NCBI GenBank assembly: GCA_963855995.1
Contig: OY979723.1
Location: forward strand, 2,795,001 to 2,859,000
DNA length: 64,000 bases
DNA from: Muricea muricata
Taxonomy: Eukaryota; Cnidaria; Anthozoa; Malacalcyonacea; Plexauridae
Reading direction: 5' to 3'
Below, piece after piece: positions 41,504 through 53,900 of this stretch. Every line of letters starts with the position of its first letter. Positions within the stretch are counted from its first letter, which is position 1. A program made the translations under genes and the position numbers. The notes beneath the pieces are model-generated. The model saw only the letters and a list, made by a program, of their open reading frames with translations. It was not told the DNA's origin and made no database searches.

Positions 41504-42382
41504 TCAAAACTTCTGCGTTTGTTTACTCGAAGAATAACTAGAGCAGACTAACGCCTTTAGTATTTTCATTCCTTCTGCACGCAAAATCTTGTTTTTCCAA
41601 AAAAAGATTAAACTGTTGATCGTACAATTCATGGTGTATAGTGTTTCTGTCCAAATGCTAGACAGTTTTAAGCTGGTAGCGTGTTTGTTTTCAAAGACAT
41701 TATCGAAAACGATGTATGTACTAGTACAAATGGTCAACACCACAAGACACGCAACAACCAATAAACAAGAAGAAATACTTTTCAGATTTATGGTCGTTCT
41801 TTTTTCGGGCCTTACTGGCTTTTTCCTACGCACTTCTCTGGAAATTTTAAACAGTTTCAAATTGAAATACACCAGAGGGAGGAATACAGTGATTATGAAA
41901 ATGATTAAAGCAACGTTTTCTGAAATGACCTTGCCAATTGTAGAAATCGCGCACAACGTAAAGTTAAAAATCAGTATTGATGATAGGAGAGTTAGCAATC
42001 TACGTCTGGTTACTGATGTGCGATGAAAAAATGGATAATACGCTCCCAGATATCCTTCGATGCTCATCACGAGCAGTACGCAGAAAGAGAATCCAATAAT
42101 TACATCAGTAAAATGCAGATAAAACCACAGTTTCATTAACAAATCATGATCGTCCATTAACCAAGAGATGACAAAAAGCAATATTGCCGGATGGTTCGCT
42201 ACTACTGCGATCAAATCGAAACACGACAACACTATGATCATGAAATGACATAATTTCTTTCGAAGTTGTGACGATTTCCAAATACTGACTATAACCAATG
42301 TGTTTAAAAAGATTCCAGAAAAAGTAAAGATTACGTTCACAATGCACAAGAATATTAACTGGATGAAAACGGTTAAATCCAT
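41504..42382 (-). CDS. Class A (rhodopsin-like) GPCR, intronless, E-G-Y variant
   Basis: 292 residues from ATG at 42382, chosen because both paralogues start MD[LS]T; an ATG 15 codons upstream is in frame. Seven hydrophobic spans: TM1 with GIFLNTLVIV (N27), TM2 with SCFDLIAVV (D56), TM3 ending at 109-111, TM4 about 127-147, TM5 151-182, TM6 about 213-235, TM7 NCTINSLIFFWKN, then a short tail KILRAEGMKILKAL. The E/DRY motif reads EGY: the arginine that binds G protein is a glycine, unlike ERY in the two plus-strand paralogues. NPxxY is NSLIF. No cysteine pair for the TM3-ECL2 disulphide. Ligand unknown; resembles cnidarian orphan receptors distantly like melanocortin/adenosine receptors. Confidence 0.88.
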   Translation of the reverse strand: MDLTVFIQLIFLCIVNVIFTFSGIFLNTLVIVSIWKSSQLRKKLCHFMIIVLSCFDLIAVVANHPAILLFVISWLMDDHDLLMKLWFYLHFTDVIIGFSFCVLLVMSIEGYLGAYYPFFHRTSVTRRRLLTLLSSILIFNFTLCAISTIGKVISENVALIIFIITVFLPLVYFNLKLFKISREVRRKKPVRPEKRTTINLKSISSCLLVVACLVVLTICTSTYIVFDNVFENKHATSLKLSSIWTETLYTMNCTINSLIFFWKNKILRAEGMKILKALVCSSYSSSKQTQKF

Positions 42383-42429
42383 TTGTAATTCACATCTGAT
42401 ATGATGCTTGCCCCGAATGCAAAGCAATA

Positions 42430-45400
42430 TTCAGCTGTTGAAGTTTTTATGATGTTTGTTCGTTTCTTTGTTATAATGTTTGAGAATTAAAATATAAACA
42501 GCACGTGTTGCGAATTTGATAAAATCATTGAACCACTACAAAAACTCCGACTATTAAACGGTAGGTCCTTTCTCTGTTTGTCCTTCTTGTGGAAACTACA
42601 ATCCTCAATAAGATAGAGAACTTTCACTTGCCTTAGTTTTCTTTCTCGTATTTGTCAGGTTAATGAATTTTTTAATATGAAAAATTAAAGTTTACTTTAG
42701 TGCTGTCAAATAATTTTGAAGTCAACATAGATCTATTCTTTTAATTTATATTATCAATTTTGTGGAAGAAATATGTTCATAAATCGTCTTTTATTGGCAA
42801 TCTAAGCTTTCAGCCCGTTTGACTCAGGCCATCGCCAGAGATATGAGTGGACGCTGTTTTGAATACCCAGGGATCTAAAATCTATTGTGTGAATATTTTA
42901 AAATATTAAGATCGCGTTTTTTATACACCCTGTAGGAAGACTCAGACAGAAAAAATACGACCCTCAGCTGACGTCACCGCAGGTCCCATTAAAACTATTA
43001 AAACGACCTAGTCATTTGATGTCACGATTTGGGTGCAATTGACGCAATAACCAAGCATAATATTATAAAGTAATATCATGAAATTATGTGTATCAGCTGT
43101 TAAAAAGCCCGGTCGATTCGAGTCAATAATTAAATTTTTTCGAACTTGCAGCCCTAAGGAATTTACTAAGTTGCTTCGTATTAAAAATTATTACCCCCAT
43201 ACTTTCATCGAATGTATTTCGCTAGAGAATTATCGTAATCTCGATCGATCAGGGACATTACGTATAAGAGAAGTTAAAACAAAAGACAAACAAAAAGTCT
43301 GCTGAAGAGTTACCGTCGACATAAGCATAACCACAGCCATATATAAGCTGCAAACATAAGCTTTATGGCATCACAGATAAAGCAAGTTCAAAGGAAATCC
43401 TTTATTCCTATCTTCTCTTTGAAAACTTTAGAAGAAAGGTATCATATAATGCTTAGGTTGTTGTAATTATTTGAATATGTAACACAATGGTAATCCCACA
43501 GGAGCAAAAACTTAACTAGCTTTTATAATTTAAAACATGTCCTATTACCATAAAAATCAAATGAAAAGTAAATCATACGAAGCTAAGTGTAAACTGTTTG
43601 ATGTAAGATGTTTAAACTGATGCAAGTACAGATTTATCAAATTCGCAGGTGTCTGATCACGCGAGTTCAAAAGCCGCTTAAGAACAATGTTATATTTGAA
43701 TATGTTGCAATGTATTAAGCCATTAAGGTACTTCTATTATATGTGGTACTCAATTTCTTAATTTGCATAAATTGAATTTTAAATTAAAAGGGGGCACATG
43801 TAAATTTTGCAAACAACTTATCAAAGCTACTTTAAAGCTACAGACGTATATATTTGGTGTACCTAATTGGCAATCCAAAAATAATAAAAATAATCCCCAT
43901 ATTGAAATTTTAGTAAAACCACCTCAATCACCCTTATGTTTAATCATCATAATATCACAAAGTCAAATAATGGCAAACTCACTTGTTTAAAAATTGAAAC
44001 AAATTTAGCAAATCATGGTTGTATACATAAATTTATGAGAATTAAGATAATCATGCATTTTTTCCTCCAACAATATTTCCTTTGCCGCAGCCAATTTTAA
44101 GAAATAAACTCTCTGGTTTCTGGCTAAAGAGTGATTTTCTTACATGAGTTTTAATTTGATTACATCATAATTCAGACACCAAGATTTGATGTTTAAAATT
44201 TTTAAGTCTTTTAATGTGTTTTTCTCAACTAAATTAAGCCAAAGAAAAATTAACACAATTAATTTAAACCAAACATGAGAATTTTTTAACACACACTTCT
44301 TCATTATTTGACACTTCTGGAGTTCAAAATGTTTCGAGCACAAAATAATGACCAAATTAGGTGAGAATGAAACTGCTTTTTGCAAATCAATACTGTCCAG
44401 TCTTTTCCAATTGTCTTACAACAATGAAATAACGTCGACACAGTAACTGTCTTTACTGTGGAATTACTGAGGAGAATATGGAGTGTTCAAAGAGTTTAAA
44501 TTTTAAAAAAATAAAAATACTGATACCTTTTGTGTCTGTGCACTTTTCATTAACAGTGTTCAGCTCTCATGATCAGTCCACTTTTGCACATTCGCATCGG
44601 TTAATGAAGTATTCTTGAAACATTCAACACATATCTAAAAAGGATTTTAAAATTGTAAAATAAATAAGCAACTTAAAGTTTGATCAGACACACTTGGACT
44701 CCACGTCTGGGCATATATTCAAATGGATATGCATGTACCACCCTACTCATTCACCATCCCCTTTCTGCAGATTGATGATCATTTTAACTTCTTATTTAGT
44801 TTCTACTGTATTAAATGTAATATGACTTGTGTCAAGTGACAAAATATGTTTAATTGCTTCTTCAGAAATCAGTCCAGTAAGTAATATTCATCAAGAGTTT
44901 ACCATGTTTGTTTGACACTTGAGAAAATGCAAAACTTTGAAAATTTTATCTATACAGAGTCAATTCTTTGAAAGCCCTACAGAGTCAATTCATCAGGGCA
45001 GGCTACACTGCCACTCTTGTCTTAGCAAGAAGTATGGATCTATTTCTTTTCAACTATTAGAATCCACTGCACAGCCAAAATACACAGGTTTCAAAAACAA
45101 CTGTTGACAACTTGAAACAACTTGTTACACAAGCAGATATCAGGATGCGTTTGCTTGTCTTGTGATTCTGCAGACAAGGTGATCCACAGGCTTGCTCCGA
45201 GTTATTTCAACAAGTTGTAACAAGTTGATAAATGACAAGTTGCTTCAAGCCTCAGATTTTTAATGACTTGATGCAACTTGTCGAAATAATAGATATTAGA
45301 AAGAGGTGGTTGGTATAACAATAGAGTTGACTTTCGCTGGCATAAATATGTTTTTCACCTGACTCAGAATCATTTTAGCCCGAGTGTAGCGGAGATTAAA

Positions 45401-45464
45401 ATGAGGTCTGAAGAGGGCCAAAAACATATTTATGCCCAAGAACATCAACTCTTTAACTATTATA
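42430..45464. other. Intergenic, no convincing gene
   Basis: Contains a 75-codon frame (43078-43305) with no recognisable features and a region at 45085-45290 of CAACTTGTTACA/ACAAGTTGTAACAAG repeats related to the MITE at 5954-6392. Confidence 0.4.
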
Positions 45465-45469
45465 ATAAT

Positions 45470-46363
45470 GCACTAGTCAATGTAAATCCCCGCAACCCCC
45501 CGGCCGGGACACATCGGGGCATTACCGGGGAATTTCCTCTAATTTGACAAAGAAAATGTTCGCACATATCGGGGTATTTCACATCTTTTGTTCAGCATAC
45601 AAGATCACCGGCGTAAAGGGCCGGGGCTTTTTCCATTGATGGAGAACGGACCGGAAATGACACTCGCCCGTTTTTTAGGGCATGCATGGTGGGCTGACAG
45701 TTTGCCATTATAAACTGTCTGTTGCTGTCTGTCAGGTCTCTGTTGTTACTTTTAAATAGATGAAATGGCAGACTATGTGGAAGACAAAAGTTGAGAATCC
45801 TTGATAGTTTTTAAATGTAAACAGGCCATCTGTAGTAGCTGCATTCATTAATGTGTTGTCTTTAATAGTACGTTTAAAAATGGGATTTCTATTTTTATTT
45901 ATTTCTCGCCAATCACTTGGCTAGTAAATGTATGTGAATCCAGGTGAATCGCATTTGCATCACAATGTGCATTCGTATTCATGAAAATTTGTTAAAGGAA
46001 TACACATGTCCTCAGCACTGTTTAAATTTTGGTTTATTTTGGATGACATTTTCATATGAAATTAGTTTGAAACTGTGTGTAATTTATATACGATATATAA
46101 CTTAATTTGCTGGCGGAAATATGCTTTCTTTGAGTGCCCCTTACTTTTTAATGTTTTGTTTTGTATCTGCCTAAGCGCTTACTCCAAACAAAAGTTCTTG
46201 AAAAGGAGCGGGGCTTTTGAGCGGGGTATTTCATGGTATTAGAATAAAAATATTGCCATGTGTTGCAGGGCATTTGACGACATTTGACATAGGTGGAAGT
46301 CAAATACCACGCTATGCCCCGGCCGGGGGGGGGGGGGGTGCGAGGGTTTATATTGACTAGTGC
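45470..46363. mobile_element. 894-bp TIR element, GCACTAGTCAATGTAAA termini
   Basis: Left GCACTAGTCAATGTAAATCC then CCGGCCGGG; right CCCCGGCCGGGG...then TATTGACTAGTGC. Possible target duplication ATAAT (45465-45469, 46364-46368). Interior has GGGGCATTT/GGGGTATTT motifs and no ORF. Confidence 0.8.
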
Positions 46364-46369
46364 ATAATT

Positions 46370-47790
46370 TTAAAGGCCATATATTTGAGCAAAAACTTAA
46401 AATATCACTAAAAAGTGGGCATTTAAAATGATTTATAAATTGGCTATTACTAAAATGTATTTTAGTCCGCTGATTTGTTTATTTCATCCCGTACAATATG
46501 TCACAATGCTCGCTAAAGTTATTATAATAGCATTCTTCACTAAATTTAGCTTGTTCGTCAACAAAATTTATCAATATCATAGATCTAGACACTCTTCTAC
46601 AACTACTGATAGAAAATAAAGAAGATTACCTTGAAATAAAGGCAGGATTTCTTCAAATATCCTCGAATATCTTGCTAGCCAAGGAGCAGTGGCCACGGAG
46701 AAAAAAAAATAAAAGTGGCAATTTCCGACAGCCGACGAGCAAATCCGACGCTGTCCCTGGAGTATAGCAGTTGGGGGGGGGGGGGGGGTAGGGGACACAC
46801 CATCATAAGATTGGTTGGAATTTGTGGCGGGAAAAATTGCCCGGTAGTTCCGTTCAAACAAACAAACCGAACAACTCGCCTCGTTAGTTCTTCCCATTCG
46901 ATAATTCTTATTAAAGTTAAATACCTACCTAAAATGATCAGGCTTTGTGACTGGACTTTTGAAACAAAAGTCACATTTTTTATGATTCGTTCTTTAGAAA
47001 CTATATTTGTATAGTTTATTGTCTTTCATTGTTATAACCGACCACAAACAAAGCTTTTAAGTATAGGTTGATGGTGACCTTGTGGCGACCCAAATTTCAC
47101 GAACAAGATCGGATCTGTTGGACGAGCGAAAGCTCTGATTGCACAAGCCGCGGAAGCACTTTAAAAGTGGGGGGACCAAAAAAAGGCACCTGCCACGACG
47201 GGTTGTATCTATGCTCCTTGCCCCCTCCCCCTTCATCGCAATGATTAAAGCCTGTTCATTGTGAGCGAATCATACATGAGAGAAGCATTAGATGATATTT
47301 TGAACGGTGTAGCTTTCAATTATATTTTTGTTAACACTTAATAGAAGTAAAATTAAACAGTATATAATTGAGCATACTTACTGCACACATTTCATTGACA
47401 CACAAACTCCAATGAGTAGATCATGGACATTAAGTAAAACATTTATACAATGATTTAGCCAGTAAGCGCAAAAGACAGATAATCTATGAATCAGTCTGCA
47501 TTTTTGAGCCTATTTTGTGCAACATTAATTTACTAAGCTATTCTTAATTACCTTAAAATATACTAGGAGCATGGATAGTTGAAGAAATGGATAGGAAACA
47601 AGCTGACCTCTGTGTTAAAAAGTCACGATATTGCGAATGTTGTAACGGTTTTCGCCATTTTCCTATATTTTCCGATTTATAACAGCAATGCCGAATTCTA
47701 AATTGATCTTATTGTTTTGCATACATGGTATGCAGTTCTTGAAATATATGCTTATATTATACCTCAAATTCAAATTGTCCAATCAAAATA
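46370..47790. other. Intergenic, no gene seen
   Basis: A 17-base G-run at about 46772 creates proline/glycine frames on both strands that are artefacts. No supported exon. Confidence 0.4.
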
Positions 47791-47799
47791 TCGTATTTC

Positions 47800-48330
47800 G
47801 TAGATCAGATGATTTCTCACTGTATCTCACTTTTAAAGTGAGATACTACTGAATCTCACTTTTTAAAGTGAGATTCAGTAAATATCTCATGCTGTCATGG
47901 CAACGCTTGTACACGCAAGCACAGATTGGCAAGTTTTCGTAAACAAAAATGGCGGAATGTGCGAAAAGTTTGATGAACTTCACGAAGAATTATAAAGTAT
48001 TTCGGAGGACAAGGGCGTTGAAAACACAAATATTTAAAAAATTAAAAGGAATTTTCTGTACTTCTCGTTATAAAAATAAACAAAGAACTGGCTATTTTGT
48101 ATTTTAGAGCATCGTATTCACGAAGGTATGTTCAACTTAAAGAACTTAAAAGTTTATTCTTACGGAAGTTTTTGATTTTCGGTATAATATATCATTTTAG
48201 ACCCTCCGCTCGGAGGATTCAGTGAAATATTTCCTTCAGTGATGATATTTCCTTCGGGCTAAAGCCCTCGAGAAATATCATCACTTCAGGAAATATTTCA
48301 CTGAATCCCCCTCGCTCCGGGTATATAAAT
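47800..48330. mobile_element. Element with short ORF and terminal long hairpin
   Basis: Two small palindromes (TCTCACTTTTAAAGTGAGA, 47825-47885) precede ATGGCGGAATGTGCG (47951), a Lys/Arg-rich frame of about 50 codons, then a hairpin (48208-48310) of GATTCAGTGAAATATTTCC arms with loop CCTTCGGGCTAAAGCCCTCG. Same architecture as 31472-32212 but no obvious sequence homology. Confidence 0.4.
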
Positions 48331-48339
48331 GATAAAAAT

Positions 48340-50212
48340 TGACTGGCAATACTTAGATACTTCATAGTAGAATGGCGTAGTAAAATTTGCACGAGTTTCC
48401 TACCCACTTCTTTAACTATGCATGCTAGAAGTAAGACTTCAAAAACAAAATTACCATTGATTAGGACAAAAGTTTTTTTTTGGACACGTTTTCTAGCTTA
48501 TGATCAAACTCATGGAAAATTTCATTCAAATTTTACGTTAATCTACATGGTTTAAAACTAGGATATGGCAACTCCTTTTTATTTTATAGCTTATATATAT
48601 CGATAACAACCTCTTAAGTAACTATAATTTCAGTTGTTAAATTGTTGACCACAAGCTTAGTTTCTGAAATATTGACAACAAAAACAGAACAAAACCACTA
48701 GCTATAGTCATCCGCAATTTTGGATATTCAAAAAATCCCATGACGATAAGACAAACAACAAAATAAATTACCAGTTACCACATGTTTTTAACCTAAACGA
48801 CTTTGGAGCAGAGCAATCGGCTCCAGTCGCTCTGGGGCAGGAATATCCCTGCCACACAAAAACTGGAAATTAAACAACACATACATTCCATTCTATGCTA
48901 AAGAACCTAATTTCTTTAGACAAAGTTTGTATAAGTGCACTACAGTTAAAGGGGGCAGTGTCTAGACATTATGAGCAAATCCTACACTTGCAAAATTTGC
49001 ACACAACTTAAAAATGGTTGTAAGCAGATAATAGATACGAAAGTACGGATGATCATGATTAACTGAGGATAGACTTGCATATTGCACTTGCCTAATAGAC
49101 ACGGTCAGTTGGTAGGCAAAACTCTGCCTAATATTGCACGTCGTAGCTTTATTGTGTGAGCAATATTACTCGTATATCATAACTGAAGAAATTGTCAATG
49201 TATATATATTTGAGCTTTCAATGCAGTTTTTGAATACCAGTCTGACACAGCCCCTTAAAACGTGACTCGTTTGCTACCAACGTCTAACGGTGTATTTAAC
49301 TGTTTAATACTTCAAATATTAAATTTAACTTATTGAATTATGGTTCTTCTGCAAACTTCTTTTTCTTATCAAACTACTCTTCTCTTGCCTCAAATATATG
49401 CATAAAGAAATTCGTCTTTGTTTGGTTTGAAGTTTGATCTGTAAAAGCAAGGATAGATACAATATAACTTGGACAGGCATACATGACTTTTACCGGTTTC
49501 GGTTTGCTATAAGGTCAAATTTAGAACCCAAAACTTCACAAAATTCTAAATAAAGCTATTTCACCGTTGTATTTACATATATTTAGACAAGAACGACAAT
49601 GTCTTTGGGGATAGAATTAAAAAAAGCATGCAGCAAAATATTGCTAAAGACTAAAAGTAATTTCTGGGTAGAGCACCAGATTGCTTAAATATCTTGCTTA
49701 ATGGTAGCGGCAGTGATAGGGCCATAGAGGAAGCCAAATAAAACTTCTCATACAATCCAACACGGACAGGCATAAACAAAATGTTTCGTGATAACTTTAT
49801 GATCGATAATATCCAGCCGATCTAACCTCAAGTAAAAGGCATGGAAATAAAATCCTTGCAAAAATTATTGTGGATACCAAGCGCTTACTCGCATCTTGTT
49901 GTAACCTTGTCAAAATATCCCTACTCCCCCCTTTTCCCTCTAGTCAATGTTGAATATCACGAAAACTGGTTATTGGCTGTTGTTACATTGAACAACATTG
50001 AGAAGGGGGGGGGGGGGAGGGCGAGAGTCATCAAAGTGGAGATCAGCACCAGGCAGATGTGACGCTGTCCTTAGAAAGTTTACTGTCCACATAATTTTTG
50101 CCAGGATTGTAGCTACCGAATAGAAATCCATTTTCTCGTTTTCAAACACTTATGTATGTTTTATTTTCCTTTATGAAACTTGTTGAAACTTGGTAAGCAT
50201 GTTTAGTTAAAG
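48340..50212. other. Intergenic, 3' of the ELAPOR-like gene
   Basis: No gene recognised. On the minus strand 48800-48860 an AG followed by a 19-codon open frame to TAA could be a small exon; support is too weak to call. G-run at 50007. Confidence 0.35.
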
Positions 50213-50710
50213 TGTTTATGCAACGAAATTTCACCCCAAAGTTTTATAGCGTCAGTGTAAAGTTAACGTAAAATGGGTTGGTAACTTCTTTTACAGAAGT
50301 TCATCATTTTGCTTCTTTCGTGAGAAATTTGGCTTTGAGTAATATGCAAATATCATACTTATGACATCACAGTGCATAATGAGTTTTTAGTGCTGTAGGA
50401 ATTTCTCTCACAGTATCCGTGATAAATTTCCAAAAGTTGTACTAAAATACAGCAAACCGGAATTTGTAAGTTATAATTTTGGAATTTTGTTCGACATAGT
50501 TAACTTGTTCGAAAAATCTATGTCGTTTTAAAATACATTATGCACCGTGATGTCATAAGTATGATATTTGCATATTATTCAAAGCTAAATTTCTCACGAA
50601 AGAAGCCAGACAATGAACTTCTGTAAAAAAAGTTACCAAGTCATTTTACGTTATCTCTACACTGAGGTCAAAAAACGTTGGGGTGAAATTTCGTTGCATA
50701 AACACTTTAA
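50213..50710. mobile_element. ~498-bp palindromic MITE
   Basis: TAAAGTGTTTATGCAACGAA at the left, TTCGTTGCATAAACACTTTA at the right, arms over 200 bp, including ATGACATCACAGTGCATAAT in the middle. It lies just 3' of the last ELAPOR exon. Confidence 0.85.
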
Positions 50711-50859
50711 GAAAATTATAAGTTTGCCAGAAATTTGGAAACAAACTAAATTATTTTTCATGAGGAAGTTAGTTGTTTGGATCGTAAACGGACTTCTGCT
50801 TGACAAGTAGCGAATACGTTTCTACGCGACAAAGGTGCACAAAACATGAACTTACCCAT

Positions 50860-50937
50860 TTAACTTAAGGGAGTTTTTGCAGTTGGCTCGATTGAGCCAA
50901 AATCATCGTCACTGAAATTGTTGAAATTGTACTGGTC
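50860..50937 (-). CDS. ELAPOR: ELAPOR-like last exon
   Basis: 26 codons including stop (TAA 50860-50862): DQYNFNNFSDDDFGSIEPTA plus KTPLS. Phase 0 after GTGTAG. FGSIEPTAKT parallels the FDSVPLKT-type ending of vertebrate members. Confidence 0.82.
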   Translation of the reverse strand, partial: DQYNFNNFSDDDFGSIEPTAKTPLS

Positions 50938-53900
50938 CTACACCAAAGATATAAACACATATTTAGTTGAATGAGATTAACTATTGTTTACTAGAATATG
51001 AAGTATGGTAGCTATATCATAAATGACCATTTTACACGATAAGAAAACGCGTGCAATTCTTACATACCTATGACACGAAATTTCGTCCAGTATTTTTTTT
51101 TTATTGCATTGCAATGATCTCTCGAAATCACAGTATATTGGCTAAAATTTTGTAAATGTGTTCTTTGTCGAGATAATACAACGTGAGACATGTCATCAGT
51201 GAAAGGCTTCATGGCCTAGTGATTAATCATAGCTTACGCACATAAATGAAGTGCTGTTTCAGTTGTTTTCTATTGTTTTTTTGCTACAAAATAAGTAATC
51301 TAACAAGTTACACACACTCGTTATACAATGTGATTTCACGTGTCGTATTTTATGCCAAAAAATTTTTTCCGGTAATATTAGTGAGAGTTATCCTTGTAAA
51401 GAAAATATTGGACAAAATTTCGTGTCATTGACAAGTTAATATAGCCTGGTTTCGATATGGTCTTAAACGTTGGCGTAAAGTTTACAGCCACGATGTCTTC
51501 AAGGGCTTGGTCTTGAAGGGCACAGTCTTGAAAGGCTTAGTTTTGAAGGACAAATTTGGCGAAATTTTGAGCAGTTTGAACACCCTAATAATTTTCGCTC
51601 TACGTTGTACAGATTTTGACTCTATCCTCATGACATTTTACAGTAACGTTATTACTATATTGTAGGCAACCAGCCTTATAGTGTATGTGATTGACTTCAA
51701 ATGCGTTTAAAGATGAAACAATCCAAACTTTAAGTTCCTTGTACGTGTACAGGGTGAATGTCAATCAAAGTAGAATTTTGTGAAAACGCCACGTAAATAA
51801 CGTGGTCGAATTTGTGGAAACACCACGTGTTATGATGCATCTCAAAATTTACGCGGTGTTTCCGTAAAATTACACTTTGAATCCAAACTTTTCCAGTATC
51901 TGATGAACAGAGACAGTTGCACTGATACTCGTTCTCATGCCCTACGATGCCAATCGCATCCAACAGGTCGAATCGTGTAGATGGGCCTTAATATGTTGAA
52001 CCTACAGAGAATTTGGTATCGCCACTGAATTTGCTTTTGATGTTTTTCAAAAATCTCTTGCCGCGTCCTTCTCCTCCTTTGAAGTGGACCTGGAATAATG
52101 CATTAGAAAATTGTCGTTAGTGGAGAGACTATTAAGACACGTTTACCTGGAAACTAAATGAATTACAGAATTATTTTAGATTGCCTCATTTTGCAATATT
52201 AGATTAATAAGAAGGTGATCCTCTGCGAACCTCTAGAGAAAACATTTTTGGACTAATAGAAACACTCGGTATAAATAAAGTTAATTTAGTTTAGGATCCT
52301 CCACTGGATCAACAAGAGATGATCCTTACTGGACCTCCAGGACGAACTAGTTAGAACTGATAGCGCTATCCAAAATTACTTTAGTTTAGGTCTCCTTTTG
52401 TGATAAGACATGCAAGGTCAATAAAATGCTATCCTTACTGGGTCTCTAGGAAGAATAATTTAGAAATGATAGAGCTATCCAGAATAAATAAAGTTAGTTT
52501 ACTTTAGATTTCCTCCTGTAGTAACACTGGATCAATAAGGGATGATCCTTACTGGACTTCTGGGAAGAACAGTTTAGAACTGATAGAGCTATCCAGTATA
52601 AATAAAGACATATTAGGTTAGGTTTCCTCATGTAGTAACACTGGATCTGACAGAGATGACCCTTAGCGGAGCTCTAGAAAGAAAAGTTCAGAATTGATAG
52701 AATTATCAAGAATTTAATCAGCTCAACCGAGGTTTCAATTTGCATCAAAACTGCGTCACTAAGAGAGTAAGAAGAACAGTTTAAATTTATCAAGAAGACC
52801 CTGGGGATGGAGTTAGGGAGGGAGTTGATTATGTAGACGAGTAAATTAAGCCCACATATCCAACAAATTATCCTTATGTATTCGTACCTCTTCCTCGTCA
52901 TCATCATCGTCCCCAACACACTGCGGTGCACCAGGTAGCTCTCCTGAACGATCTGACGAGTTCTGTATGAGTTTGTGATACTTGTACTCCAGTCTAAGAG
53001 AAGCACGAATATCATCAAGAATAAACAATAAACCAAGAAAAACTGCAATTTAAAATCTATTACGCCATAGATCAGGAACAATACGGAACAAAATGCTTAT
53101 AGCAAAATCTGTTGGCATATCAAAGTTGCAACAAAACAAACGTTCACCGTACAATATCCCCCCCCCCCCCCATGGCGTATTGTTACGAAGATAGCGGTTT
53201 TACACAGTATTTTATCCTGGCTAGACCACGATGCGTTTCTATTGGTTGATAAAATAGGTCAATTTCTATGTTTAAAGAGCGTTTTAAGTGTCTCTTACCT
53301 TCTGTTTTTGTACCACAGAATCAAGACAGCTAACACCATCAGAATGACAAAACCAGCGAATAGGGATAAACCAATCTAATAGCAAAAAGGCAAAAAAATT
53401 AACATCCTTCCCACAGCTGATACGCCTCCCCCCAACCAGCCCGGTAGACAAAGTTATCCTGCTAGGCACGTCATCCAAAACTTATGGGTTAGTGCTAACC
53501 TTGGCTTAAAGTTTAACCTGTGCACAGTTTTATATTCTGTATTTCTATCTTATTTTAAAACTTCAGAAAACAAAACTACTATTGATCCAGACAGGATTGC
53601 TGAAGAATTAGTTCCAAGCTAAAAAGCAAACTGCTGGTAAATTACTTTTGAATTTTGAGTTAACCCCCCCCCCCCCACGACCACTTGTTCAAAAACTGGC
53701 TGGCTTAGCCCTACGCTAAAGTAAAATTCAAAAGATATTTTTCATCAACTTGTTCATAAGCTTGGACGTCTTTCTACAGAAATCTTTTCTAAATCAATAG
53801 CAGTTTTGGTTTTAGAAGTTTTAAAACAGGATAGAAATACGGGTTTGGTGCAAATCCAGCTTTGAACAACCGACCCTTGATGCCCTAATGAGACGTGATT

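Noticed and set aside
43078-43305. 75-codon ORF as a gene
   Set aside because: No recognisable motif, no flanking signals, length expected by chance in this much sequence.
46577-47014. Proline-rich and glycine-rich ORFs on both strands
   Set aside because: Caused by a 17-base G-run; no splice or homology support.
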